Shown: positions 51,151 to 60,944, counted from the stretch's first letter. The stretch is DNA of 64,000 nucleotides from Ilumatobacteraceae bacterium (GCA_024643255.1 JAHENF010000012.1:20078-84077); one strand, 5' to 3'. Notes: generated by a model from the sequence alone, not told the origin. Numbers and translations are program-made.

Positions 51151-51852
51151 TCAGAACAGCGAGGACTGACCAGCGGGTGGGGTGCGACGGATCGCGGTCC
51201 ACGGGACGTAGTGATCCATGAACACCCAGGTGCGGCGGTGGATCGCCGACGGCCCGTAGCCGAGCAGCGCCGCCTTGTGCACCGGACACGGATAACCCTT
51301 GTTCGTGTCGAACGACCAGTGCGGATAACTCTCGGCATGCGCGCGCATCTCGCGGTCGCGCACCACCTTGGCCAGGATGCTCGCCGTCGCCACGCTCAGG
51401 CAGCGAAGATCGGCCTTCACGGCGAGTTCGACGTGGGGAACCGACGGTGACACGAAGTCCCACTTGCCGTCGGTCACCGCCACATCGGGATCGACGTCGA
51501 GACCCTCGATCGCCCGGCGGGCTGCGAGCTTCTGCGCCGCAGACATCCCGAGGTGATCACACTCCTCCTGGCTCACCGAGCCGACCGACCACGCGACGCA
51601 CCACTCGGTCAGCCGGTCGAACAACGCCTCGCGCTCACGCTCGCTGAGCAGCTTCGAATCACGCACACCGTTGACCCGGGTGTCCCGGGGCAGGATCGCG
51701 GCGCCGACCGACAACGGACCGGCCCACGCACCTCGGCCGACCTCGTCGATACCGACGACCACGTCATGGCCGCGCTCCCACATCTCCTTCTCGATGGCTC
51801 GCGTCGGCGCCCGCTTCTTCGATTGCTTCGGACGCGTCGCGCTGGAACCCAA
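51151..51852 (-). CDS. rnhB: Ribonuclease HII
   Basis: 233 residues. The DEDD active site is seen as GIDEVGRGAWAGP (Asp, Glu), NGVRDSKLLSE (Asp) and the C-terminal Asp. VAWSVGSVSQEE, ATASILAKVVRDREM and YPHWSFDTNKGYPCPVH are family segments. It removes ribonucleotides from DNA. TTG 51852 is four bases after the stop of the upstream gene and gives the usual N-terminal extension; the next in-frame Met is at residue 24. The protein ends GQSSLF, resembling a beta-clamp-binding peptide. Confidence 0.9.
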   Translation of the reverse strand: MGSSATRPKQSKKRAPTRAIEKEMWERGHDVVVGIDEVGRGAWAGPLSVGAAILPRDTRVNGVRDSKLLSEREREALFDRLTEWCVAWSVGSVSQEECDHLGMSAAQKLAARRAIEGLDVDPDVAVTDGKWDFVSPSVPHVELAVKADLRCLSVATASILAKVVRDREMRAHAESYPHWSFDTNKGYPCPVHKAALLGYGPSAIHRRTWVFMDHYVPWTAIRRTPPAGQSSLF

Positions 51853-51855
51853 CGG

Positions 51856-53118
51856 TCACCCGGTGCCGAGGTCGATGCTCACGCCGATGCGGGTCGGTTG
51901 CGGTGGTGCCGACCACAAGGCTTCCCCGGCCGGCTCGACGGTCGACCAGTCCGGATCGATCCCCGGAGCGGTGAGTCGCTGAGGCTCTCCGTGCTGTTCC
52001 CAGAGCACAGCAGGGCGTTCACCGTGCCAACGAACCGCGAACGCCACGCTCGAACGCGTCCCGGTCGGGATGCGGTGCACCTCGAAGTTGGCGCCCAGCC
52101 AGCGATGCGGAATGCCGGAGGTCAACAGTCGACCGCCATCGGCGATGCGGCGCTCGATCTGGGTGACGAACCGTCCGACCGATGCTCCCCGACGGATGTC
52201 GGAGAACGATGCAGGGCGCCCGGCAGCATCGGCGGCGACACGACGGTCACGCACGCGACGGGCGCGAAGCTTGGCGATGTCGCCGACGGCGCGATCGTCA
52301 CCGGCGGCGAGCGCCAAGCGCTCGCATGCCTCGAGCGCACCGTCGACCTCGGGGTCGCGCGAACGACCGATCGCCGCGACCGGCTCGATGATCTCGGGCA
52401 GCCAGGCGTCGACGCCGTCGCCGAGCCGGACGAGTTCGGCGACGTCGAGCAGGAACCCGATCGGGTCGTCGGCGTCCACCGGTCCCTGCAGCAGCAGATC
52501 ACAGCGCGCCGACGTCAGGGCATCCGCGAGTCCGGCGTCGGGCAACACGACTCGGCTCGCCCTGTGGACAACGGTCAGCCATCCATTCACGACCGCCGAC
52601 ATCGGCGCCAACGTCGGGAGCGCCCACACACCGATGCGCGCCGGATCGTGGGGCACCGCCACGCGGATCGACGATCGATGACCGACCGGCAACACGATCG
52701 ACCCGGCAGGCAGCTCGAGCCCCTTGATCGGCACATCGGCCGGCGGACGTTCGGTGAGCACTCGCACCCCGGAGAAGGCGACGGCGAACGGGAGCGGGGA
52801 CTCGTTCTCGATCTCGATGACCGTGAGCCCACCCAGATCCGGGACCGACCAGACCCGCTGCACCGCATCGCCGTCGGGAATCCGCAGGCGCGTCTCGACC
52901 ACCGCCGTGCCCTCGATGCGCTGCTGGCGTACCGCGGGTTCTTCGGCGGGTACGTGCCAGCGGTCCTCGGCCGCCACATGCCACGACAAGGTCGAGCCCG
53001 CCGCGCCGAGCAGCGTGACATCACCCCACGGCGCCACGACCGAACGGCACGGGGTGCCGGTGACACCGACCATCGTTTCGGTTGCCGCGGCGACGGCATC
53101 GTGTTCGACGGCGCTCAC
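51856..53118 (-). CDS. Hypothetical protein between gpsA and rnhB (420 aa)
   Basis: 420 residues from GTG 53118, which overlaps the gpsA stop by 4 bases. The N-terminal half (about 1-180) is beta-rich with no signal peptide (TETMVGVTGTPCRSVVAPWG, LTVIEIENESPLPFAVAFSG). The middle is helical (DIAKLRARRVRDRR). The C-terminal part has WLGANFEVHRIPTGTRSSV and FAVRWHGERPAVLWEQHG. No known domain is recognised. It looks like a lineage-restricted protein. Its place in the gpsA-unknown-rnhB operon suggests a housekeeping role. Confidence 0.75.
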   Translation of the reverse strand: MSAVEHDAVAAATETMVGVTGTPCRSVVAPWGDVTLLGAAGSTLSWHVAAEDRWHVPAEEPAVRQQRIEGTAVVETRLRIPDGDAVQRVWSVPDLGGLTVIEIENESPLPFAVAFSGVRVLTERPPADVPIKGLELPAGSIVLPVGHRSSIRVAVPHDPARIGVWALPTLAPMSAVVNGWLTVVHRASRVVLPDAGLADALTSARCDLLLQGPVDADDPIGFLLDVAELVRLGDGVDAWLPEIIEPVAAIGRSRDPEVDGALEACERLALAAGDDRAVGDIAKLRARRVRDRRVAADAAGRPASFSDIRRGASVGRFVTQIERRIADGGRLLTSGIPHRWLGANFEVHRIPTGTRSSVAFAVRWHGERPAVLWEQHGEPQRLTAPGIDPDWSTVEPAGEALWSAPPQPTRIGVSIDLGTG

Positions 53119-54122
53119 TCCTCGAATTCGCCTTTGCGGCTGCGCTGCATCAGCGCCGCCAACGCATCGGGGGCCGGGCGGTGCTCGTGACACACGGCGA
53201 CGATCTGTTCGGTGATCGGCATCTCGACACCGTACCGGCGTGCGAGGTCGAGCACGCTGGGCGACGACTTGACGCCCTCGGCAACCATGTTCGTGCCCGC
53301 GAGGATCTCCTCGATCGACTTCCCGGCACCCAGCTGCAGGCCGACGCTGTTGTTGCGGCTCTGCTTCGACGAACAGGTCGCGATCAAGTCACCGATGCCG
53401 GCAAGGCCGGCGAACGTGACGGGCTGGCCTCCCATCGCCACGCCGAGTCGGGTCATCTCCGCGAGCCCTCGGGTGATCAGCGTGGCACGGGTGTTGTCAC
53501 CGAACCCCATGCCTTCGGCCATCCCCGCCGCGATCGCGATCACGTTCTTGACGACGCCGGCGACCTCACACCCGATCACGTCGGAATTGGTGTACACGCG
53601 CAGGCTCGGACGGCTGAAGATGCGCTGCAACTCGTGAGCGATCGTGGCGTCGTTGATCGCCACGACGCTCGCGGCGGGCTGGCCCGAAAGGATCTCCTTC
53701 GCGAGATTCGGCCCGGTCAGCACCGCCACGGGGTGACCGGGCATCGCATCGGCGGTGACCTCGCTCATCCGCTTGAGCGTCGTGCGTTCGAGACCCTTTG
53801 CGAGCGACACGATCGGCACCCAGGGCCGGATCGACGCGGCCGCCTCGACGGCGACGTCGCGGTAGCCGTGGGACGGCACCGCCATCACGACGACGTCGGC
53901 ATGGGCGATGGCGTCGGCCAACGAATCCGTCGCTCGGAGTTCGTCGGGGAGGACGAAGGACGGCAGGTACTCCGGATTGACCTTGGCGTCGTTGATCTGT
54001 TCCGCGAGTTCTCGACGCCGGGCCCACAGGACCGTGGGTGTGTTCTCGGCGGCGAGCGCTGCCACCGTGGTTCCCCACGATCCTGCGCCGATCACCGCCA
54101 CGTTGATGTCGGTCGCCGTCAC
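53115..54122 (-). CDS. gpsA: NAD(P)-dependent glycerol-3-phosphate dehydrogenase
   Basis: 335 residues. GAGSWGTTVA binds NAD(P) near residue 10, TGPNLAKEIL and VAGVVKNVIAIAAG hold the catalytic Lys, and GDNTRATLITRGLAEM and AGIGDLIATCSS complete the active site. It reduces dihydroxyacetone phosphate to sn-glycerol 3-phosphate for phospholipid synthesis. GTG 54122 (MTATDINVAV) has GGCGGAAC before it; GTG 54134 adds four residues and is possible. The divergent neighbour is cofC. Confidence 0.93.
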   Translation of the reverse strand: MTATDINVAVIGAGSWGTTVAALAAENTPTVLWARRRELAEQINDAKVNPEYLPSFVLPDELRATDSLADAIAHADVVVMAVPSHGYRDVAVEAAASIRPWVPIVSLAKGLERTTLKRMSEVTADAMPGHPVAVLTGPNLAKEILSGQPAASVVAINDATIAHELQRIFSRPSLRVYTNSDVIGCEVAGVVKNVIAIAAGMAEGMGFGDNTRATLITRGLAEMTRLGVAMGGQPVTFAGLAGIGDLIATCSSKQSRNNSVGLQLGAGKSIEEILAGTNMVAEGVKSSPSVLDLARRYGVEMPITEQIVAVCHEHRPAPDALAALMQRSRKGEFEE

Positions 54123-54249
54123 GTTCCGCCGCACTCGTTGGTCGCCTCGCCACTCATCTGCTCATCCCCTCGCCCGCCACCCTACTTCGACGCCCTCGAC
54201 CGTCCTGCGGCAGTCGACTTCGGGCGGCGCTCTCCTACAGTGGATCACC

Positions 54250-54861
54250 GTGCGTCTCGCCGTGCTGATCCCGGTCAAACGATTCTCGGCGGCCAAAGGC
54301 CGCCTTGCCGGGGTGCTCACGAACGCCGAACGCGCCGATCTCGCCCAGTGGATGGCGTCGAGGGTGGTCGAGGTGGTCGCCGAGGTACCCACCTTCGTGG
54401 CCTGCGACGACGACGGCGTCGCGCGGTGGGCCGGCGACCTCGGCGCCCGGGTGATCTGGGGAGCGGGCCTCGGCCTGAACGGAGCGGTCGATGACGGGGT
54501 CGAACACATCACCGCTGCAGGGTTCGACCACGTTCTGGTCTCCCATGCCGACCTCGCCCGGCCAGGACGACTGCTCGATGTCGTACACCCCGGCCGGATC
54601 ACACTGGTGCCGGACCGGCGCCATGACGGCACGAACGTGATGTCCTTCCCGGCGCGGACACCGATTGCCGCGTCGTACGGCGGCGGGTCGTTCGCGCGAC
54701 ATCTTGCCCACGCCCTCGAGTTCGACGGCGTCGAGCTCGAAGTGCGCTCGGACACCGATCTGTCACTCGATCTCGACACGTACCGAGATCTCGTCCACCC
54801 CCTGATCCGAGAGGTCCTCCCCGAATGGCTGCCAACGAACCCGGCCAACCCGCACCGGTGA
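54250..54861 (+). CDS. cofC: 2-phospho-L-lactate guanylyltransferase (F420 biosynthesis)
   Basis: 203 residues from GTG 54250. The nucleotidyltransferase fold opens VLIPVKRFSAAKGRLAGVL; HADLARP holds a metal-binding Asp and VPDRRHDGTNVMSF plus YGGGSFARHLAHA are CofC family segments. It links phospholactate or phosphoenolpyruvate to GTP to make the activated side-chain donor of coenzyme F420. The LLM oxidoreductases at 25.7 and 32.2 kb are its plausible clients. The next gene overlaps its end. Confidence 0.9.
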   Translation: MRLAVLIPVKRFSAAKGRLAGVLTNAERADLAQWMASRVVEVVAEVPTFVACDDDGVARWAGDLGARVIWGAGLGLNGAVDDGVEHITAAGFDHVLVSHADLARPGRLLDVVHPGRITLVPDRRHDGTNVMSFPARTPIAASYGGGSFARHLAHALEFDGVELEVRSDTDLSLDLDTYRDLVHPLIREVLPEWLPTNPANPHR

Positions 54862-55607
54862 CGCCGGGCGGATCCCCGTCACACTCGTCGACCGATCTGG
54901 CAACGCCGACATCGGCGCTCGCGATCGGGGCCCATCCCGACGACGTCGAATTCGGCTGCGGAGGCCTGCTCGCGAAGTGGGCCGCAGCTGGGTGCACCGT
55001 TCATCATCTCGTGTGCACCGACGGATCGAAAGGCACGTGGGACCCCGACGCAGATGTCGTCGCGTTGGCCGCTCGCCGTCAGGACGAGCAACGCGAAGCC
55101 GCACGTCGGCTCGCGGGCGACCGCGCCGGAGAGGTGCGATTCCTGGGTCGCGTCGACGGTGAGCTCGACAGCGATCTGGTGACACGCAGCGAGGTGGCCC
55201 GGGTGATCCGCGAGCTTCGACCCCAGGTCGTGCTCGGCCATGACCCGTGGAAGCGCTACCGGCTCCACCCTGATCATCGCCACGCCGGGTTGCTGGCATG
55301 CGACGGCATCGTGGCTGCGCGTGACCCGCACTTCTTTCGTGATCACGGGCTGGTTCATCACCGACCGGACGCACTCCTGCTGTGGGAGGCCGATCAGCCC
55401 GACCATGCCGAGGACGTGACGGCCTTCGTCGGCGTCAAGCTGCACGCGCTCGCCGCGCACGAGAGCCAGTTCGAGTCGACGATGAAGGCATCGGACGATC
55501 AACAGATGGCGGCCTTCGAGCAGCGCGTGCGCAACCGCCTCGGCGACCTCGGTCGCCCCTTCGACATGGACTTCGCCGAGGTGTTCAAGCTCATCGCCGA
55601 CCTCTGA
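54825..55607 (+). CDS. PIG-L-family deacetylase
   Basis: 260 residues from ATG 54825 with GAGAGG upstream; GTG 54858 overlapping the cofC stop is the alternative start. [15 protein letters not shown] is the zinc-binding AHPDD motif (about residue 35) and LHPDHRHAG the second zinc-ligand site. Relatives include MshB, Mca and LmbE, which deacetylate GlcNAc conjugates. It lacks Mca-specific segments, so a sugar-conjugate deacetylase with unknown substrate is the fair call. It overlaps cofC by 37 bases, so they share a transcript. Confidence 0.87.
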   Translation: MAANEPGQPAPVTPGGSPSHSSTDLATPTSALAIGAHPDDVEFGCGGLLAKWAAAGCTVHHLVCTDGSKGTWDPDADVVALAARRQDEQREAARRLAGDRAGEVRFLGRVDGELDSDLVTRSEVARVIRELRPQVVLGHDPWKRYRLHPDHRHAGLLACDGIVAARDPHFFRDHGLVHHRPDALLLWEADQPDHAEDVTAFVGVKLHALAAHESQFESTMKASDDQQMAAFEQRVRNRLGDLGRPFDMDFAEVFKLIADL

Positions 55608-55627
55608 CGGCACCCCGAAACGCGAAA

Positions 55628-55653
55628 GAGGGGGCCCGAGGGCCCCCCATTTC
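55628..55653. terminator. Bidirectional terminator between PIG-L and HU-tail genes
   Basis: GGGGGCC (55630-55636) pairs with GGCCCCC (55641-55647) around CGAG. AAAG lies before it and ATTT after it, so either strand offers a short U run. It lies between the convergent ends of the PIG-L gene (55607) and the Lys-Ala-Pro gene (55671). It matches the usual intrinsic terminator layout better than the palindromic repeats elsewhere in the window. Confidence 0.75.
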
Positions 55654-55670
55654 GATGTTCGAGTCGCTGT

Positions 55671-55946
<276 letters not shown>

Positions 55947-55950
55947 CAGG

Positions 55951-56232
55951 TCACTTCCCGTTGAGGGCGGACTTGAGCGTCGAGCTGGCGCTGAACTTCA
56001 TCGCCGTCGATGCCTTGATCTGCACCGGCTCACCCGTCTGCGGGTTGCGGCCCGTGCGGGCGCTGCGCTGCGTGGTGCTGAACGAACCGAAGCCCGGCCA
56101 TGCAATCTTCTCGCCCTTCTTCGTCGCGGCGACGACGTGATCGAAGAACGCACCGAGGGTGCGCTCAGCGTCAGCCTTGGAAACGCCGGCGGCGTCGGCC
56201 ACTGCGTCGATCAGTTCTGCTTTGGTTGCCAT
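55951..56232 (-). CDS. hup: HU-family DNA-binding protein (core only)
   Basis: 93 residues, the length of a plain [22 protein letters not shown] forms the dimer helices, [20 protein letters not shown] then TGE is the beta arm that enters the DNA minor groove, and the chain stops ALNGK. In related actinobacteria the same core continues into a Lys/Ala tail; here it ends and the tail is encoded by the next gene. GAAAGAGGACCC precedes ATG 56232. It bends and compacts DNA in the nucleoid. Confidence 0.93.
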   Translation of the reverse strand: MATKAELIDAVADAAGVSKADAERTLGAFFDHVVAATKKGEKIAWPGFGSFSTTQRSARTGRNPQTGEPVQIKASTAMKFSASSTLKSALNGK

Positions 56233-56511
56233 GGGTCCTCTTTCGGATGGGAGTTTCTTTGCTGTTCACCTCGGTGGTTCACACCGAGACCGACCCCACC
56301 GTTTCCGGCGGGATGTGACCATGAGACCGACGTTCGGACCACGCGTTCAAGCACCACACCAATTGCATCTGCAACGACCTCGCCGAATGGCCCTTGCCGG
56401 TATTGGATATTTCCGCATCCACCACGGCGCGCGACCGCTGCGCTAGAACGTCAACTTGTTGGGTATGACAGTCGATTCAGAGCAAGTCCACGAGGCTTCC
56501 GCCGAGGAGTG

Positions 56512-57915
56512 ATGGTGACCGACCTTCTTCCGTCCGCTGGCACACCGACCCCCGATCAGGTATCGGGCGGTCATGACCGGACGAGAGGAGGCCAACGAAC
56601 TCGACTGGTGGTCGACACGTCGGTGTTGATCGCCGATCCGACCTGCGTGCTCGAGTTCCACGATGCCGATGTGGTCATCCCGCTGACGGTGGTCGAGGAG
56701 CTCGACGGCCTCAAGAGTCGCACCGACGACGTCGGGCGCGCCGCTCGCACGGCCCTGCGAACACTCGAGGAGCTGCGCGTCGCCCACGGCGGTTCGCTGG
56801 CCACTCCTGTACCGACCGGCAACGGAACGGCCACGCTGCAGATCGAGATCAACAACATCCGCAAGCATCTGCTCGTCGAGCACGGCCTCGATCCTTCGGT
56901 GCCCGACAACCGCATCATCGGCGCCGCGATCGGCCAATCCGACTTCGGACCGACCACGATGATCAGCAACGACGCCGCGTTGCGCATCAAGGCAGCACAC
57001 CTCGGCGTCGACGCTGCGGAGCACCGGCTCACACGCTCCGACCGCCACCTCGCCGCGGTCGGATGGTCCACCCTGGAGGCGCCGTACGAGGCGATCGACT
57101 GCCTCTACGCCGCGGGTGCCATCGCCTTCGACGCCGTCACGACCGACAGCACCGTGGAGTTCACCGAGAACGAGTTCGCGGTCCTGCGGTCGGGTTCGCA
57201 GTCCGCGTTGGTGCGCGCGGTCGACGACGAGTTCGTCCTGCTGTCGCAACACACCCCGGAAGCATGGGGCCTGCGGCCGCGCAGCAAGGAACAGCGTTTC
57301 GCCCTGGAGTTGCTCCTGGATCCCGACATCGCGGTCATCGCCCTCGATGGCCGCGCCGGCACCGGCAAGACGATCCTCGCGATCGCCGCCGGACTCGAGC
57401 AGGTGGTCGAGCACGGTCGCTACGAGCGTCTCGCCGTCTACCGGCCGCTGGTCCCGGTCGGGCGCGCCGACGTGGGATTCCTTCCCGGCGGCCTCGACGA
57501 GAAGCTCGACCCCTGGATGGCTGCGATCCACGACGCCGTGGTGGCGTTGACCGATCGCGGCAGCATCAAGGATGCTCGCGACATGGTCGACGAGCTGACC
57601 AACCGAGGGCAACTCTCGCTCGAATCCGTGACGTTCCTCCGTGGACGCTCACTTCAGCGGCAGTTCGTCGTGATCGACGAGGCACAGAACCTCGAGCCGA
57701 CGACATTGCGCACGATCCTCACCCGTGTCGGTGACGGCACGAAGGTGATCTTCACCGGCGACACCAGCCAGATCGATGCGCCGTACCTCGGCGAGTCGAA
57801 CAACGCGCTCAGCGTCCTGTCCTCGGCCTTCTCCGGCCAGCAGTGCTTCGGCCACATCACGTTGACGGCGTGCGAGCGAAGCAGCGTCGCCAGCCTCGCT
57901 GCCGAACTGCTCTGA
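56512..57915 (+). CDS. PIN-PhoH family ATPase (PhoH2-like)
   Basis: 467 residues. The N-terminal PIN ribonuclease domain (about 30-170) has [22 protein letters not shown] and the acidic [15 protein letters not shown]...[11 protein letters not shown]. The C-terminal PhoH ATPase (about 225-460) has Walker [13 protein letters not shown] and Walker [11 protein letters not shown]. PhoH2 proteins unwind and cut RNA in a sequence-dependent way. ATG 56512 has GAGGAG five bases before it. The usual small antitoxin gene phoAT is not seen upstream. The long open frame reading back to 55693 is antisense to the HU genes. Confidence 0.9.
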   Translation: MVTDLLPSAGTPTPDQVSGGHDRTRGGQRTRLVVDTSVLIADPTCVLEFHDADVVIPLTVVEELDGLKSRTDDVGRAARTALRTLEELRVAHGGSLATPVPTGNGTATLQIEINNIRKHLLVEHGLDPSVPDNRIIGAAIGQSDFGPTTMISNDAALRIKAAHLGVDAAEHRLTRSDRHLAAVGWSTLEAPYEAIDCLYAAGAIAFDAVTTDSTVEFTENEFAVLRSGSQSALVRAVDDEFVLLSQHTPEAWGLRPRSKEQRFALELLLDPDIAVIALDGRAGTGKTILAIAAGLEQVVEHGRYERLAVYRPLVPVGRADVGFLPGGLDEKLDPWMAAIHDAVVALTDRGSIKDARDMVDELTNRGQLSLESVTFLRGRSLQRQFVVIDEAQNLEPTTLRTILTRVGDGTKVIFTGDTSQIDAPYLGESNNALSVLSSAFSGQQCFGHITLTACERSSVASLAAELL

Positions 57916-58009
57916 CCCGGGCGAGAGGATCCGCCTCCGGGGCGCCTGCGATCACGATGCCCTGAGGCATTCTCGATGGTTGTGTCATCCAGTTGCACTC
58001 TCGGCGCCG

Positions 58010-58031
58010 AACGTTTAGTGTTAAATGCAGT
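58010..58031 (+). promoter_or_regulatory. Possible whiB promoter region with TTTA-TAAA dyad
   Basis: GAACGTTTAGTGTTAAATGC is the most AT-rich part of the 173-base gap before whiB and contains TTTA-GTGT-TAAA, a small dyad of the kind bound by dimeric regulators. TTGTGT lies about 30 bases upstream. No known operator is matched. Reported as a candidate only. Confidence 0.3.
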
Positions 58032-58088
58032 GGCGGTGAGCCGATCCCCCCGTCGGCCCGCCGCTCCTCAGCAGAAAGGCAACCGTGC

Positions 58089-58403
58089 ATGGCCGTCGCA
58101 GAGCTCTACGAGTACGACATGACACCGTTCGTGAGCTGGCAGGACCTTGCCGAATGCAAGGGCCGCACGAAGCTCTTCTTCCCGCCCAAGGCCGAACGGC
58201 CTCAGGCCCGCGCCCGCCGTGAGGCCAAGGCCAACAAGTTGTGCGCGAACTGCCCGGTGCACGAGGAGTGCAGAAGCTTCGCCCGCTCCCATCGGGAGTA
58301 CGGGTACTGGGGCGGAGAATCCGAGGAGGATCGCCACCTCGCCGGGTTCACCGTGTCGGCGCCGATCGGGGTCCGAGCCCGACTCCAACACGAGGCGAGC
58401 TGA
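58089..58403 (+). CDS. WhiB-family transcriptional regulator
   Basis: 104 residues. Four Cys bind a [4Fe-4S] cluster: one in LAECKG (near residue 22) and three in LCANCPVHEEC. GYWGGESEEDR is the conserved WhiB beta-turn motif (G-x-W-G-G). The basic C-terminus binds DNA. WhiB proteins act with the primary sigma factor and sense redox or nitric oxide. The subclass is not decided. ATG 58089 is preceded by AGAAAGG. Confidence 0.93.
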   Translation: MAVAELYEYDMTPFVSWQDLAECKGRTKLFFPPKAERPQARARREAKANKLCANCPVHEECRSFARSHREYGYWGGESEEDRHLAGFTVSAPIGVRARLQHEAS

Positions 58404-58445
58404 GCGCGCCGTCGGCGACGCTGTCTGTCACACCCGCTGTCTAGG

Positions 58446-59030
58446 GTGGCCGTCGTGCCACTTCCCACGTTCGCCGTCGTCGACCTGGAGACCTCCGGGC
58501 TGTCGGCGCGTCGCCATCGGGTGTTGCAGATCGGCCTCGTCATCGCGGACGCTGACGGCACGGTGACCGACCAGTGGTCGACGCTGGTCAAGCTGCGATG
58601 GCCGTTGCAGCGCGTCGGTCCGACCGAGATCCACGGCATCAACCGACAGCGCCTGAAGGGCGCACCACGACTCGACGACGCGCTCGACGAGCTCGGCGCA
58701 CGGCTCGAGGGTTCGATCTTCACCGCCCACAACGCCTCGTTCGACGCTGCGTTCCTCTCCCGTGCCGGCCGGCGACGGTCGCCCGACGATGCGCTCCGTC
58801 GCAATCTCGATCCCCTGCTGTGCACGCTGCGGATGTCCCGGCGGCTCGATCCTGACCGAGCACAATCCCATCGGCTTGCTGACGTCTGCGCCCGCTACGA
58901 CGTGGCGCTCGATCGCCCTCACGATGCCCTCGGCGACGCGGTCGCCACCGCCGCGGTCCTGCCCCACCTGCTCGAGGCGCACCACATCACGGATCGGTCG
59001 CAGCTGGAACCGTTCTACGTGTCGCTGTAG
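58446..59030 (+). CDS. DEDDh 3'-5' exonuclease (DNA polymerase III epsilon-like)
   Basis: 194 residues from GTG 58446 (GTG 58455 possible). AVVDLETSGL is ExoI (Asp, Glu), TAHNASFDAAFL ExoII (Asp), and HDALGDAVATA ExoIII (His, Asp), the DEDDh set. It is short and has no BRCT or UvrC part, so it is a free-standing proofreading-type exonuclease. Its 3' end overlaps the convergent pafC gene by 16 bases. The polymerase partner, if any, is unknown. Confidence 0.9.
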   Translation: MAVVPLPTFAVVDLETSGLSARRHRVLQIGLVIADADGTVTDQWSTLVKLRWPLQRVGPTEIHGINRQRLKGAPRLDDALDELGARLEGSIFTAHNASFDAAFLSRAGRRRSPDDALRRNLDPLLCTLRMSRRLDPDRAQSHRLADVCARYDVALDRPHDALGDAVATAAVLPHLLEAHHITDRSQLEPFYVSL

Positions 59031-59971
59031 CGGGCGAGCACCCGACGGGCGAGATCGGCCGCGGCACCGCGAGCGGCGGGATCGACGACGACGACGTCTG
59101 GACCCAGCCTGATCAGCAGTTTGGCCAGCCACCGCTCGCTCGAGACGGGCAGCCGAACCTCGATCCACCCGTCGGACAGCTCGGCCACCTCGTCGACCGG
59201 ATACTGCTCGACCACCCATCGTGCAGCCGGAGCGAGACGCAGCACGGCCCGTGGCACTTCGGCGTCGACGAAGAAGCGATCCGGAACGACGACCAGATCG
59301 TCGACACCCACCACCACACCAGTCGGCCGGACAGACTCGACGCGGTCGATCCGAAACGTTCGGCGCTCACCGGAGCGGCCGTCGTCGGCCAGCACGTACC
59401 AGTTGCCCGATTCGACGAAGACATGTCGCGGCACGACCACACGATCGGTGAACTCGTCGCGCGACGGCGTGTAGTAGCTGATCGACAGTTCCCGACCGAC
59501 GGTTGCCGCCTCAGCGAGCTCGTCGGTCATCGCCGGTCGCGCCAGATCGATCACCACACCTGCGGTGTCGTCAGCGCCATCCTCGAGGCCACGCTCGCCG
59601 AGCGCCGCAGCGAGCTTGTCGAGGCCTCGTCCGAGCGGTCCTGCGGGGTCGGCGCCTGGCAGCTCCATCGCTGCCCGCCCTGCCGCCAGCAACGTGAAGC
59701 CCTCCGGAGCCGTCAGACGCAACGGTCGGGTGAACAGGCGCGGCACGCCGACATAGACCATGCCTTCGTCGACGAACACGTCGACCATCTCGTCGACGAA
59801 CGGCGGCAGACCGCACATGGCGACCAGTTCGAGGTCCTGCTGCACCTGGGCCTCGGTGAGGTCGTACCGGCGAGCGACGTCGGCGAGAGGCACCTCGCCG
59901 ACCTCCATCAGCCACGGCAGCATCACGAGCAGGCGCCGCAGCCGATCCTCGGCGTTGCGCGGCCCGCTCAC
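59015..59971 (-). CDS. pafC: WYL-domain transcriptional regulator PafC
   Basis: 318 residues from GTG 59971. N-terminal winged helix (AEDRLRRLLVMLPWLMEVGE), central WYL domain with ELSISYYTPSRDEFTDRVV and NWYVLADDGRSGERRTFRID, and a C-terminal WCX-type extension. The start overlaps the pafB stop (GTGA). In mycobacteria PafB and PafC form a heterodimer that activates the SOS-independent DNA-damage response and senses single-stranded DNA through WYL. Confidence 0.9.
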   Translation of the reverse strand: MSGPRNAEDRLRRLLVMLPWLMEVGEVPLADVARRYDLTEAQVQQDLELVAMCGLPPFVDEMVDVFVDEGMVYVGVPRLFTRPLRLTAPEGFTLLAAGRAAMELPGADPAGPLGRGLDKLAAALGERGLEDGADDTAGVVIDLARPAMTDELAEAATVGRELSISYYTPSRDEFTDRVVVPRHVFVESGNWYVLADDGRSGERRTFRIDRVESVRPTGVVVGVDDLVVVPDRFFVDAEVPRAVLRLAPAARWVVEQYPVDEVAELSDGWIEVRLPVSSERWLAKLLIRLGPDVVVVDPAARGAAADLARRVLARYSDT

Positions 59972-60927
59972 GTCGCCTCCCCGTCGCTGCTCGCCACCTT
60001 TGACAGCCAGCCCAACAGGTCATCGCGGACCTCGGCCGGTTCGAGCACGACGGCATGCTCGAGCAGGCCCAGCACCCATGATCGGAGCGCCGGGAGGTTC
60101 GATGCGGGAACCGACACCACGATGCCGTCGTCGTCTCGACGCACGACTCGGCCGGCGCCGAGCTCGCGTTCGACCGCCGGCGCACGCAGCCGATCGACGT
60201 GGACGAGTGCATCCATTCCGTCGAAGGCGTCATGACCGATCTCCTTCGGATCGGACGGGAATGCCGACCGCGGGTCGAACGACGGCGGTCGCTCGTATGC
60301 CCCCGGCGCGCCGACCACGATGCCCTCCGGCGTCGAGTCGAACCGGTCCACCCGGAACGTGCGCTGTTCGTCGCGCCCGTGGTCGTGACCGATGACGTAC
60401 CAGAATCCACCCCGCAGGAGCAGCCCCCACGGGTCGAGGCGACGCGTGGCCCCACGATAGGAGAACTCGATGGTCGATCGTGTCGAGACCGCGTTGCGGA
60501 TCACCGGGAGTTCGGGGCGATCGGGCATCACGGCGGAGACCGCCAACCGCTCGTCTCCGAGGGCTCCGCCCAGCTTCCAGATCGCCTCCTGCCCGGCGCC
60601 TGATCCCGTCCGCACTGCAGCGACTGCGATCTGGAGTGCGCGCATCTCGTCGGGTGCGAGCTCGAGGTCGGCGAGCTCATAGGCCCGTCGGTCGATGTGG
60701 TACACCGTCTGCCCCGCATACGGACCTCCACCGACGATCTCGGTTTCGATGGGCACGCCGATGTCACGGAGTGCCGCCTTGTCGCGCTCGAACGACGCCC
60801 GCCGAGCCTGTTCGGTCTCCGGATACTGGCCGGGCAACTCGCCGATGATCTGGATCAGGCTGAGCGGACTGGTGGTCTCGAGCAACAGCGCCAACAGGTT
60901 GGTGAGGCGTTCGACCCGATCGACCAT
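59968..60927 (-). CDS. pafB: WYL-domain transcriptional regulator PafB
   Basis: 319 residues. An HTH at residues 1-60 (MVDRVERLTNLLALLLETTS), WYL domain with TIEFSYRGATRRLDPWGLLL and GFWYVIGHDHGRDEQRTFRVD, and the C-terminal part. It is the partner of pafC, with which it overlaps by 4 bases. The proteasome/Pup genes that often neighbour pafBC in mycobacteria are not in this window. Controls DNA-damage genes by inference from family. Confidence 0.9.
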   Translation of the reverse strand: MVDRVERLTNLLALLLETTSPLSLIQIIGELPGQYPETEQARRASFERDKAALRDIGVPIETEIVGGGPYAGQTVYHIDRRAYELADLELAPDEMRALQIAVAAVRTGSGAGQEAIWKLGGALGDERLAVSAVMPDRPELPVIRNAVSTRSTIEFSYRGATRRLDPWGLLLRGGFWYVIGHDHGRDEQRTFRVDRFDSTPEGIVVGAPGAYERPPSFDPRSAFPSDPKEIGHDAFDGMDALVHVDRLRAPAVERELGAGRVVRRDDDGIVVSVPASNLPALRSWVLGLLEHAVVLEPAEVRDDLLGWLSKVASSDGEAT

Positions 60928-60944
60928 GACGTCCGATCGGCGCC

